DNA of 28,632 nucleotides from JBKHAJ01 sp964641125. Lineage in GTDB: Bacteria; Spirochaetota; Spirochaetia; SPDA01; CAZSGZ01. The notes beneath the pieces were generated by a model that ran no database searches, was not told the origin of the DNA, and saw nothing but the letters and a program-made list of their open reading frames with translations. The stretch lies in assembly GCA_964641125.1 (NCBI GenBank), contig CAZXMO010000048.1:1-28632 (forward strand). The letters run 5' to 3'. Position 1 is the stretch's first letter. Each line of letters opens with the position of its first letter. The translations under genes and the position numbers were made by a program. This document shows, one piece after another, positions 9,322-17,067 of the stretch.

Positions 9322-9753
9322 TCAGCCTACAACACCCATGAGGAAGACCATGACGAAGAGCGCGACCGTTTCGACAAGGCCTAAGACCATGATATAGTTA
9401 CCGAAACCTTTTCCTGTTTCCGCAAGAGCGTCGGACGCGGCGGCTCCCGATTTTCCCTGGAACCACGCGGAGAATCCCATGGCGATTCCGCCTAAGACTC
9501 CGCCGGCCAAGAGCAGCATGGGGTCGGTTTCCGCCGCGGCCTCCTGCAGGGTATTCATCAGTATGAATCCGTAGATGGTCTGAGTCAGCGGGGCGCCGAC
9601 GAAGGCGATAAGCATAAACGGCGCGGGCCGGTTCTGCAGAAAACATTTTTTCCACGCGCCGACCGCGGCCATACCCGCGGATCCCGCGCCCAACGCGGAT
9701 CCTATCGCGGCAAAAGCAAGCGCCGCTCCTACTCCTATCAAGCCAAAATTCAT
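9322..9753 (-). CDS. atpK: V-type ATPase subunit K (membrane rotor ring)
   Basis: Subunit K forms the membrane rotor ring that carries the coupling ion. It is 143 aa with four predicted transmembrane helices as two duplicated hairpins, the V-type arrangement rather than the 80-aa F-type c. The coupling carboxylate is Glu128 in GLVETVALF (helix 4). Thr57-Gln58 (APLTQTIYGF, helix 2) and Gln99 (FQGK, helix 3) occupy the places of Thr64, Gln65 and Gln110 of Enterococcus hirae NtpK; the spacing from Gln99 to Glu128 is 29, the same as in NtpK. This points to Na+ rather than H+ coupling. The start ATG has SD AAGGAG about nine bases upstream. It is the last gene of the V-ATPase set, 27 bases after atpI. 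Confidence 0.95.
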   Translation of the reverse strand: MNFGLIGVGAALAFAAIGSALGAGSAGMAAVGAWKKCFLQNRPAPFMLIAFVGAPLTQTIYGFILMNTLQEAAAETDPMLLLAGGVLGGIAMGFSAWFQGKSGAAASDALAETGKGFGNYIMVLGLVETVALFVMVFLMGVVG

Positions 9754-9780
9754 TATCTCTTCTCCTTTACCTTGTATAAT

Positions 9781-11619
9781 CTATGTTTCTTGTCCGGCAT
9801 TTCGTTTCGAGAAGGGGGTATAGGGTACTCCCGTCCACTCCATTCCCAGATGACCGGAAAATTCGAGCATATTGAGTCTCACCCCGTGGACGATGACGCT
9901 CAAGGCGCCCATCGCCAGGTTCAGGGTGTGTCCGAAAATCAGTATGATTACCCCGCCGATGATTCCCACGACTCCGCTGCCGCTGCCCGCGGCCATCTCG
10001 TTGAAACTCTGGGCGATCTCCACCGAGGCGAGACCCACGGCGAAGAGGCGGATGTACGATATAATATCGGAAAAGGCCCCTATTCCGTCCAGGAAGGTGG
10101 TCAGAAAGCCTCCGATACCGTTTAAGATCCCCTTGAAGAAGTTCCCCTCCTGCTTGGAGAACAGTATGACGAAGGCGAATCCCCCGATCAGGAGGTAGAG
10201 AGCGAACTGGGGCATGGGGTATTTGGTGCCGCTCAATACCAGATTGAGGACCAGATAGTAGAGACCGAGGACCGCCATGAACCACCCGAGCTGGGCGAAG
10301 GCTTTTATCCGGGGCTTCTTGCGTATCTCGCTTATAAATTTCCAGATGTGGGCGATGCTTATCTGTATCGTGCCCAGAACAAAGGTTATATACTTGACCG
10401 TCTCGCTGCTCCTGGGATCAAAGGTACTTATCCTGTCGATAACCAGGTTCGACAGAAAGGTCCGGTCCACGATCTCCTGTGATCCGAACCACGTACCGGT
10501 TATTGTCCCCCATCCTATGGTGGTCAGGCTCAAGACCGCCAGCAGCGCGGTCCCCGGGGAAACCCCCTTTCCGGAACGGATTCCCTTGATGATTCCCAGG
10601 AAGGCGCCGATGAAGAGGATTACCCCGTACCCGGCGTCGCCGATAATCATCGCGAAAAATATGCAGAAGAAGACAAGGAAGAAAAAGCTTATATCGTACT
10701 CCCGGTACCCGGGAACGGTACCCAAGAGATCGAAGACGGGGCGGATTATGCTTACCCACCTCGGATTCTTGACCTGGGTAGGGACCCTGTCTTCCCCGTC
10801 CGGATCGTCGGCCGTCAGACCCCATCCCTTTTCCGCCGCCGCTTTTTTAAGCTCGGGAAGCTTTTCCTCGGGAATAAACCCGGTTACGAAGGCTATCCCC
10901 TCTTCATTGTCCATCCCCGCATGGGCGTGCTCGAACTCGAGAGCCTCTAAGACCCGCTCGAGTCCCGACTCGAGGCCGTCCCGGGAAAGGGCGTACTCGT
11001 CGAATTCCTTGTCCAGGGTCTCGATTTTACTCTCGATGCCCTTCATATCTTTCTCGATCGATAGAAGACTCCGCTCGGGAAGTTCGACGAGATACTCCTC
11101 GTTTATCCGCTCAGCGGAGGTATATACGGCGGCGTACCGAACGAGCGTTTTGCTCCGGTACACCTCGAAGGTAACCGCCCCGGTATCGAAATCCTCGTAC
11201 TCTTCGGGGGTGCATTCGTAGAACCGGATGTACACCCCGTGTTTTTCGAGTTCGGGAATTTCCCTAGGATCGAAATCACCCCACAGGGTCATTCGCTCGT
11301 GGTCTCTTCTGAGATGCTCGTGCTCTTCCGCCAGCTGTCGTCTCCGTTCGGCTAGGCCCAAAATCTCTTCGGCATCCTCGCTAGGGTGGTCGTGGAGCTT
11401 TTTAGGGCGGGCATCCCTCTTTTCGGCGTCCTCCTTAGGGGGAAGTACCGCTAAGGCCCGCTCGAAGGTGTCCCTTTCGCCGTCTAGGATATCGGCTTCG
11501 TCGCTCTTGACCTCCTCGATATGTAAATGGAGGATCCCCAGGGTCCGGAGGTCTTCGAGGGTTTTCCGCCTATCCTTATCGAGGGTAATAACCGTCGTTT
11601 TTTTCATGGGAGCGATCAT
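9781..11619 (-). CDS. atpI: V-type ATPase subunit I (a-type stator)
   Basis: Subunit I is the a-type stator that lets ions reach the K ring and anchors the peripheral stalk. It is 612 aa. The cytoplasmic N-terminal half (about 1-300) is charged, with coiled-coil stretches (about 85-110 and 185-230). The membrane half (about 310-585) has roughly seven to eight hydrophobic helices, beginning with SFFFLVFFCIFFAMIIGDAGYG. Arg524 in SYIRLFAVGLAS is the conserved stator arginine facing the rotor carboxylate. The start ATG at 11619 overlaps the atpD stop as ATGA. MIAPMKK is a typical family beginning. It lies between atpD and atpK, the usual spirochaete order. Confidence 0.95.
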   Translation of the reverse strand: MIAPMKKTTVITLDKDRRKTLEDLRTLGILHLHIEEVKSDEADILDGERDTFERALAVLPPKEDAEKRDARPKKLHDHPSEDAEEILGLAERRRQLAEEHEHLRRDHERMTLWGDFDPREIPELEKHGVYIRFYECTPEEYEDFDTGAVTFEVYRSKTLVRYAAVYTSAERINEEYLVELPERSLLSIEKDMKGIESKIETLDKEFDEYALSRDGLESGLERVLEALEFEHAHAGMDNEEGIAFVTGFIPEEKLPELKKAAAEKGWGLTADDPDGEDRVPTQVKNPRWVSIIRPVFDLLGTVPGYREYDISFFFLVFFCIFFAMIIGDAGYGVILFIGAFLGIIKGIRSGKGVSPGTALLAVLSLTTIGWGTITGTWFGSQEIVDRTFLSNLVIDRISTFDPRSSETVKYITFVLGTIQISIAHIWKFISEIRKKPRIKAFAQLGWFMAVLGLYYLVLNLVLSGTKYPMPQFALYLLIGGFAFVILFSKQEGNFFKGILNGIGGFLTTFLDGIGAFSDIISYIRLFAVGLASVEIAQSFNEMAAGSGSGVVGIIGGVIILIFGHTLNLAMGALSVIVHGVRLNMLEFSGHLGMEWTGVPYTPFSKRNAGQET

Positions 11620-12218
11620 TTCGATTCAGCCTCCACCAGTTTTTTCTTTGCTATTTTGCCCCGTACAACCGCCGCCGTTTGCTGGTCACCGAGATAAATC
11701 TGAATTCTTCGAATATTTTCCCGGGTTTCGGGGATCTTCACCTTTTCGAAGAGGTTGACCCTCTGACTGGTGATTCGGAGTTCCTGGTTCAAAAGCTCAA
11801 CCTGTTCCCTGAGGATCCGTGACTCCTCCTCGAGGGCGACGAGCTTCTTGAGCTCCTCTAGGGCGGTATCCACCCAGAGGGGCGTCTTGAAGAGGTCGTA
11901 TTCAGTTTCCCAAAAACGGATGTCCTTGAAGACCGGTATATCGACTCCGGCTATGTTGCCGGTATCGGTAACGACTTCTTCCACGCCGATGAGCTCGTCC
12001 AGCCCGGCGGGTTCACCGAAAACCGCGACCCACCGGTCTATTTCCGATTTGACCGCCTCCTTGTCGTGCCGCTTCTGTCTCTCCTGGGCCTCCACCTGCC
12101 GGATGACCATCTGGAGCTGCTGCTTCTTGAGGACGAGGGTCGGGAGATACCGTTCGTACCGCTTCAGAGCGTCTTTCTGTTTCTTCTGCTCGTTCTTGGT
12201 CAGCTTGATGTTCGCCAT
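11616..12218 (-). CDS. atpD: V-type ATPase subunit D (central stalk)
   Basis: Subunit D is the long antiparallel coiled-coil shaft that rotates inside the A3B3 hexamer. It is 200 aa, the usual size. The N-terminus MANIKLTKNEQKKQKDALKR and the C-terminal helix with ENIRRIQIYLGDQQTAAVVRGKIAKKK are characteristic, and both termini are strongly helical with a more variable middle. The start ATG has SD AAAGGAT seven to eight bases upstream. It follows atpB after 16 bases and overlaps atpI by four. Note that this is V-type D, not the F-type beta subunit that shares the gene symbol atpD. Confidence 0.95.
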   Translation of the reverse strand: MANIKLTKNEQKKQKDALKRYERYLPTLVLKKQQLQMVIRQVEAQERQKRHDKEAVKSEIDRWVAVFGEPAGLDELIGVEEVVTDTGNIAGVDIPVFKDIRFWETEYDLFKTPLWVDTALEELKKLVALEEESRILREQVELLNQELRITSQRVNLFEKVKIPETRENIRRIQIYLGDQQTAAVVRGKIAKKKLVEAESK

Positions 12219-12234
12219 ACTATCCTTTTAGAGC

Positions 12235-13566
12235 CTAGCCGTGTACAGCCTCGGCGGGTTCGACCGGTTCCTGCTCTTTGGGCCAGAACTTCTTCAAGAG
12301 ATCGGAACGCATACCGGCCTCTTCCGGAGTAAAACACTCCGCCAAAATGCTCCATCCCTTATCCAGCGCCTCCTCGAGGGGGATATTCACCGAAAGGTCC
12401 ATCATCTCACGCTCGAAAAGCTCGCCGTATTTGAGGAGCTTCTGGTCCCACTCGTTCATCCGGAAACCCATGGACTTTTTCTCTAACGACTCCTTATAGG
12501 CCGCGTAGAGCTTGATCATTCCGTCCATGAGGCTCCTGTGGTCCTCCCGGGTATCCTTGTTGATAAGCTGCTTGAGCCGGGAGAGGCTTCCGAAGGGCTC
12601 GATCCGCCCGTTTCTCAGGTAGTACTGCCCCTCGGTTATGTACCCGGTATTGTCGGGAATGGGGTGCGTCACGTCGTCGCCGGGCATGGTCGTCACCGCG
12701 AGGGTGGTAATCGAGCCGGCCCCTTCGAAGTCCACCGCCTTCTCGTACCGTGAAGCCAGCTGACTGTAGAGGTCGCCGGGATACCCCCGGTTCGAGGGGA
12801 CCTGTTCCATGGTTATGGCTATCTCTTTGAGGGCGTCGGCGAAGTTCGTCATGTCGGTCAGAAGGACTAATACCTTCCTGCCGTTCAAGGCGAATTTTTC
12901 CGCTACCGCGAGGGCGATATCGGGGACCAAAAGGGCCTCGACAATGGGATCGGAGGCGGTATGGACGAAGAAGATCGTCCTGCTCAAAGCCCCGCCCTCC
13001 TCGAGGGTATCCCGGAAGTAGAGATAATCGTCGTATTTGAGCCCGATGCCTCCGAGGATTATCATATCGACTTCCGCCTGCATGGCGATCCGCGCAAGGA
13101 GCTGGTTGTAGGGCTCGCCGGAAACCGAAAAGATGGGAAGCTTCTGGGATTCCACGAGGGAGTTGAATACATCGATCATGGGAATTCCCGTCCGGATCAT
13201 GTTCCGGGGAATTATCCGCCGCGCGGGATTGACCGAGGGGCCCCCTATCTCGATCATATTCTCGGAAAGCTCGGGGCCCTTGTCCCGGGGCATCCCGCTT
13301 CCGGTAAATATCCTTCCTAAGAGGTTGTCCGAAAAGGATACCTGCATGGGATGCCCGAGGAAACGCACCTCGTCGCCGGTGGAGATCCCCCGTCCGCCCG
13401 CGAATACCTGAAGACTGACCTCTTCGCCGTCTAAGCGAATTACCTCCGCTAGGGATTTTCCGTGCGCCGAGGTTACCTCCGCGAGCTCGCTGTATTTTAC
13501 TCCCGTCGCGGACACGGTTATGACGTTTCCGGCAATCGCTTCTATCTTACTGTATACCTTTCTCAT
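12235..13566 (-). CDS. atpB: V-type ATPase subunit B (non-catalytic)
   Basis: Subunit B alternates with subunit A in the soluble head and binds nucleotide non-catalytically. It is 443 aa. The N-terminal beta-barrel (about 1-75) is followed by the nucleotide-binding domain with FSVSGEPYNQL in place of a P-loop, as expected for B, then LLTDMTNFADALKEI, the VPSNRGYPGDLYSQLASRYE block, and TTMPGDDVTHPIPDNTGYIT. The C-terminal helical domain includes DLSVNIPLEEALDKGWSIL. The wording closely resembles Borrelia/Treponema subunit B as I remember it. The start ATG overlaps the atpA stop as ATGA. Confidence 0.97.
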   Translation of the reverse strand: MRKVYSKIEAIAGNVITVSATGVKYSELAEVTSAHGKSLAEVIRLDGEEVSLQVFAGGRGISTGDEVRFLGHPMQVSFSDNLLGRIFTGSGMPRDKGPELSENMIEIGGPSVNPARRIIPRNMIRTGIPMIDVFNSLVESQKLPIFSVSGEPYNQLLARIAMQAEVDMIILGGIGLKYDDYLYFRDTLEEGGALSRTIFFVHTASDPIVEALLVPDIALAVAEKFALNGRKVLVLLTDMTNFADALKEIAITMEQVPSNRGYPGDLYSQLASRYEKAVDFEGAGSITTLAVTTMPGDDVTHPIPDNTGYITEGQYYLRNGRIEPFGSLSRLKQLINKDTREDHRSLMDGMIKLYAAYKESLEKKSMGFRMNEWDQKLLKYGELFEREMMDLSVNIPLEEALDKGWSILAECFTPEEAGMRSDLLKKFWPKEQEPVEPAEAVHG

Positions 13567-15455
13567 TCTTCCGCTCCGGTCTTGCTTTCTTCTAAGATTT
13601 CTTCCGCGTGACTGTCTCTCCCGATCATCTTCTCGTCGAGCTGTTTCCGGATATCACTCTCGATCCGGGTGAAGCCGTCCGATTTCCACTCCGCGCTGTT
13701 GAAGTCGAGGAACATCTGCCTGAGCTGGTTGAAATACCCCCGGGCTTCTTCCTTGCTGCTCAAGTCGAGCCGGGCGGAAAGGACATCGAAGATGATGTCG
13801 AAGATGTACCGCTGCCGCTCCGGACTAACCGAGCTGTCCACGGGGTCGAAGCTGTCCTGCTGGAGATAGACACTGTCTAAGAAATCGCTCTTCAGGAAGA
13901 GGATGTAATCATCGAGGCTGGTCCCCTCTTCACCGACGACCTTCATCATCTGGTCGACTTCGTTACCCCGGAAGAGAATCGACCGGGCGTATTCGGTCAG
14001 TGATTCGTCGATGAGCCCCGGATATTTACTCCAACTCTCCAAGGGATGGATAGCGGGATACTTCCGTGCGTCGGAGCGCTCCCGGGACAGCCCGTGGAAG
14101 GCCCCGACCACTTTCAAGGTCGCCTGGGTTACCGGCTCCTCGAAGTTTCCTCCGGCGGGACTGACCGTTCCGCCGATGGTGACCGCTCCCGTCTCACCGC
14201 TCTTCAACCGTACCACTCCGGCCCGCTCGTAGAAACTCGCTATGACCGATTCCAGGTACGCGGGGAAGGCCTCTTCCCCGGGGATCTCTTCGAGACGCCC
14301 GGACATCTCCCGCATGGCCTGGGCCCACCGGGAGGTGGAGTCGGCTAGAAGGAGTATATTCAAGCCCATCTGCCGGTAGTACTCGGCGATGGTCACCGCG
14401 GTATAGACCGAGGCCTCCCGGGCGGCGACCGGCATGGAGCTGGTGTTACAGATGATAACCGTCCGCTCCATCAGAGTTCGGCCCGTCCTCGGATCTATGA
14501 GCTCCGGGAATTCGCGTAACGTTTCCACTACCTCGCCGGCGCGCTCGCCGCAGGCGGCGATAATAACGATATCCACCTCCGCGTTCCGGCTTGTCACCTG
14601 CTGGAGGACCGTCTTTCCCGCCCCGAAAGGCCCGGGAATACAGTAGGTCCCCCCCCGGGCCACGGGAATGAGGGTATCGATGATCCGGATCTTGGTGACC
14701 ATCGTCTCGGTGGGTTTCATTCTTTCCGCATAGGCATCTATAGCTCTCTTCACAGGCCAATCGAAAGACATGGTCAGATTATGAGTGTTCCCCCGGGAGT
14801 CGGTCACCACGGCGACGGTCTCATCGATGGTGTACTCACCCTCCGACACAATACTCTTCACCGTATAGGTGTCGTACATATTGAAAGGGACCATGACCCG
14901 ATGATCGAAGATTCCCTCCGGTACGGTGCCGATGATATCGGCACGGGTCAGGGTGTTCCCCTCTCCCACCTGTGGAGTAAACTTCCACTTTTTCTCGGTA
15001 TCCAGGGCGTTCATGTAGACCCCCCTCTGAAGGAAGAAGCCGCACTGTTCGGCGAGCTCCGGCAGGGGATTCTGCAGCCCGTCGTAGATCTGCTGAAGAA
15101 GCCCCGGTCCGAGCTTGACCGCGAGCATCTCCCGTGAAAAGTCCACGGTATCGTTTATTCCGATTCCTTTTGTCATCTCGAATACCTGGAGCTCCGCCCG
15201 GGACCCTCTGATCCGGATGACTTCGGATTTGAGTTTCTGATCTCCTACGTTAACGTATCCCACCTCGTTGAGGGATACATCGCCGTCGACCTCGACGGTG
15301 ACCATGTTTCCGTTAACGCCTACCACTCTGCCTGTACTTTTAATATTNNNNNNNNNNNNNNNNNNNNNNNNNNNNNNNNNNNNNNNNNNNNNNNNNNNNN
15401 NNNNNNNNNNNNNNNNNNNNNNNNNNNNNNNNNNNNNNNNNNNNNNNTTACTCAT
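13563..15455 (-). CDS. atpA: V-type ATPase subunit A (catalytic), interrupted by assembly gap
   Basis: Catalytic ATP-hydrolysing subunit of the V-type head. The visible part runs from NIKSTGRVVGVNGN through the N-terminal barrel, the bulge domain, the P-loop GPFGAGKT (about 14612-14635), ACGERAGEV, the Walker B region LNILLLADSTSRWAQAMREM, and SPAGGNFEEPVTQATL. The ATG at 15455 has SD GGAG five bases upstream, and only its first two codons plus two bases precede the 100-N gap. The family normally starts within about ten residues of the GRVVG motif, so almost nothing seems to be missing. Without the N run the protein would be about 597 aa, a normal length. The stop overlaps the atpB start. Confidence 0.95.
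   Translation of the reverse strand: MSXXXXXXXXXXXXXXXXXXXXXXXXXXXXXXXXXXNIKSTGRVVGVNGNMVTVEVDGDVSLNEVGYVNVGDQKLKSEVIRIRGSRAELQVFEMTKGIGINDTVDFSREMLAVKLGPGLLQQIYDGLQNPLPELAEQCGFFLQRGVYMNALDTEKKWKFTPQVGEGNTLTRADIIGTVPEGIFDHRVMVPFNMYDTYTVKSIVSEGEYTIDETVAVVTDSRGNTHNLTMSFDWPVKRAIDAYAERMKPTETMVTKIRIIDTLIPVARGGTYCIPGPFGAGKTVLQQVTSRNAEVDIVIIAACGERAGEVVETLREFPELIDPRTGRTLMERTVIICNTSSMPVAAREASVYTAVTIAEYYRQMGLNILLLADSTSRWAQAMREMSGRLEEIPGEEAFPAYLESVIASFYERAGVVRLKSGETGAVTIGGTVSPAGGNFEEPVTQATLKVVGAFHGLSRERSDARKYPAIHPLESWSKYPGLIDESLTEYARSILFRGNEVDQMMKVVGEEGTSLDDYILFLKSDFLDSVYLQQDSFDPVDSSVSPERQRYIFDIIFDVLSARLDLSSKEEARGYFNQLRQMFLDFNSAEWKSDGFTRIESDIRKQLDEKMIGRDSHAEEILEESKTGAEE
15348..15447. other. assembly gap (100 N)
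   Basis: A run of exactly 100 N, the default placeholder for a gap of unknown length. It falls between the second codon of atpA and the residues before its GRVVG motif. No feature can be called inside it. Confidence 0.99.
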
Positions 15456-15473
15456 ATTATTACTCCGAACTTG

Positions 15474-16013
15474 CTATGCATTCTGTGATTCGACCTTTTC
15501 GAGAATATCGCTGAATTTCGCTATTCCCTCTTCCCGCGTACGGAGCGCCCGCCGCTCGAGGAGCTGAAGCTTGAGGGAATAGATAATCACTCTTTCCAAA
15601 TCGAAGTAGTGCCCCGTCTCGAGCTCTTCCAGGTACATCCATCTGCTCTTGTCGAGGCGTTCCTCTCCTTCCAGGGGATTTTCGGCATCGAAAACTTCTT
15701 TGGCGGTCCGCACGGGACCTAGTGTTTCCTCGCCTTCTCTGAAATAGTCTTCGGGATCCTTCCGCCGCCGAGAAGCCCGGTACCGGACGAGCTCGTTCCT
15801 AAGGGTCCTTTCCCAGCGCTTCCATGCTTTGAGTACCGGCTTATCACCGGTCATAGGTTCGGTGTCGCCGCAGCGGACGGCTTCGAGCAGTGCGTAATCC
15901 CCGGGGCTCAGCTGATCTTCGAGGAAGTCGAGAAAAACTTCGTGCTCCATAGCGGGCTGCTCCGTGTAGGAGAGGGCCGGAAGAGCCGCTACCGCGTAAT
16001 AGTATGCGCTCAA
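15474..16013 (-). CDS. DUF2764-like V-ATPase operon protein
   Basis: A 179-aa cytoplasmic, mostly helical protein between atpE and atpA, the position held by the DUF2764 protein in spirochaete V-ATPase operons (BB0095/TP0425, from memory). The N-terminus AYYYAVAALPALSY and the motifs FLEDQLSP, WERTLRNELVRYRA and HYFDLERVIIYSLKLQLLER resemble that family and, more loosely, the helical C (AC39-like) subunit that caps the central stalk. I infer a structural role in this ATPase. The start is TTG at 16013, with SD GGGAGGAG nine to ten bases upstream inside the end of atpE. An alternative is that it is an assembly factor. Confidence 0.8.
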   Translation of the reverse strand: MSAYYYAVAALPALSYTEQPAMEHEVFLDFLEDQLSPGDYALLEAVRCGDTEPMTGDKPVLKAWKRWERTLRNELVRYRASRRRKDPEDYFREGEETLGPVRTAKEVFDAENPLEGEERLDKSRWMYLEELETGHYFDLERVIIYSLKLQLLERRALRTREEGIAKFSDILEKVESQNA

Positions 16014-16019
16014 AGCGGA

Positions 16020-16637
16020 CTACTCCTCCCGGGCCGCGGCCCTTCTCAAGGCCTCTTCGAGCCGGGGATTGACGAATTCGGCGAGGATCTCGGCGAGTCC
16101 GGAAGCGGTAAAGTTGTAATAGGAGCTTCCGCCCTTCTCTTCGATCAGGAAACCCGAATCCACCGAATCTAAGGGTTTGATCTCGACTCCCTTCTTGAAC
16201 TCTTCGGCAAGGCGGGAGGCAAGGCGTCCCTCGAGCTTTTCGAATTCCTCTTTGGAAAGGAGGACCGAGATGTCGGCGTTCTGTTTCTCTACCCACCCTG
16301 TAACGAGAGCGACTAAGACCTCTTCTAAGCCTTTTCCCGTAAGCGTTTCGGCGGTTTCAGACCGGACCACCTCGTCGAAAATACGGATAATTTTCTTTTC
16401 TAAAGAGAGGATCAGGTCCCTCCCCGCTTGGACGAGGGCCTCTTCTCCGGCATGAACGGTCTGGTCGGCGTCCCGCTTCGCCTCTCGAACGATATCGTCC
16501 GCCTTCTTTTTTGCTTCAGCGACGATTTCGTCGGCCCGTTTCCGGGCATCGGCGACGATGGTCTCGGCCTGGTGTTCGGCGCTCTGTACTCCGTCGGTCT
16601 TTATCTTTTCGATGAGTTCCTGCAACTGAATATCCAT
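16020..16637 (-). CDS. atpE: V-type ATPase subunit E (peripheral stalk)
   Basis: Subunit E is part of the peripheral stalk linking the head to subunit I. It is 205 aa. The N-terminal half is a long coiled coil rich in Ala, Lys, Asp and Glu (ADARKRADEIVAEAKKKADD, about residues 30-50), and the C-terminal half is the globular E domain ending near ILAEFVNPRLEEAL. Its ATG has SD AAGGAT seven bases upstream and lies about 32 bases from a strong promoter, so it is the first gene of the ATPase transcript. E normally pairs with a small coiled-coil subunit (G/H); none is encoded downstream. Confidence 0.93.
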   Translation of the reverse strand: MDIQLQELIEKIKTDGVQSAEHQAETIVADARKRADEIVAEAKKKADDIVREAKRDADQTVHAGEEALVQAGRDLILSLEKKIIRIFDEVVRSETAETLTGKGLEEVLVALVTGWVEKQNADISVLLSKEEFEKLEGRLASRLAEEFKKGVEIKPLDSVDSGFLIEEKGGSSYYNFTASGLAEILAEFVNPRLEEALRRAAAREE

Positions 16638-16668
16638 TCTTTCTATCCTTACCCGTTGGTATGCTTAC

Positions 16669-16697
16669 ATTGTATGCGTAGCCCCGCCTTCGATCAA
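16669..16697 (-). promoter_or_regulatory. promoter of the V-ATPase operon
   Basis: On the minus strand TTGATC (16692-16697, 4/6) and TACAAT (16669-16674, 5/6) are separated by exactly 17 bases. The start would be near 16662, leaving a leader of about 25 bases with SD AAGGAT before the atpE ATG. The -10 box sits in a 14-base string (16662-16675) that recurs at the toxin-antitoxin promoter. Confidence 0.7.
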
Positions 16698-16701
16698 GGC
16701 G
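16685..16701 (-). repeat. inverted repeat overlapping the atpE -35 box
   Basis: CGCCTT (16685-16690) and AAGGCG (16696-16701) form a perfect 6-bp stem with a 5-base loop, directly after the stop codon of the upstream gene and across the -35 box. No T tract follows, so it is a poor intrinsic terminator. It could be an operator or a weak transcript end. Confidence 0.45.
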
Positions 16702-17067
16702 TCAGGATTCGTCCTGTACGTATTTGAGGACCTTGTCTATCTTCCGGGAGACGATATCGTAGACCGCTTGAGCGTTGGTGCTCCGGTCCACCTTGTCCTT
16801 AACCTTGCGTTTGAGGGCGTCCACCATCTCGGTAAAGCTGTCGTAGGCGTCCCTATTCTCGATCATATCGTCCACCGAACCGAGAATTTCCCTAACACTG
16901 GAAATTTCGTTTTTCAGGAGATTCATGTTCTCCCGAAAGACGTACTGGGTTATCTCTCCCGCCTCTTCCCGCTGTTTATGAAGGTCTTCGAGAAAGCGGA
17001 GGTCCTGTTCCGATTCCTCGAGCTCGATCTTGAGTATCCGGATGAATTTTTTAAATTTATCCCGCAT
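16702..17067 (-). CDS. small all-helical protein upstream of atpE
   Basis: I do not recognise a named family. The protein is 121 aa from ATG 17067, or 126 aa from ATG 17082. I prefer 17067 because GGAG lies nine bases before it, while 17082 has no SD. It is acidic and basic throughout, with no proline, cysteine or tryptophan, and reads as long amphipathic helices (for example ELEESEQDLRFLEDLHKQRE), so a coiled-coil bundle is likely. No signal peptide or membrane segment is visible. It overlaps the 3' end of the preceding 131-aa gene and ends just before the atpE promoter. A coiled-coil partner for atpE is one possibility, but this is a guess from size and position. Confidence 0.75.
   Translation of the reverse strand: MRDKFKKFIRILKIELEESEQDLRFLEDLHKQREEAGEITQYVFRENMNLLKNEISSVREILGSVDDMIENRDAYDSFTEMVDALKRKVKDKVDRSTNAQAVYDIVSRKIDKVLKYVQDES

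Noticed and set aside
9308..9322. ATCGAT-CCT-ATCGAT hairpin after atpK as a terminator
   Set aside because: The 6-bp stem is weak, no T tract follows, and the arms are self-palindromic, so the match is cheap.
10277..11221. 314-aa plus-strand reading frame
   Set aside because: It is antisense to atpI, which has its conserved arginine and membrane helices.
12235..13566. Loss of the P-loop in subunit B as a defect
   Set aside because: Non-catalytic B subunits normally lack a canonical Walker A, so this is expected.
15348..15447. A 34-residue unknown insertion in subunit A
   Set aside because: It is a translation of the N placeholder and carries no sequence information.
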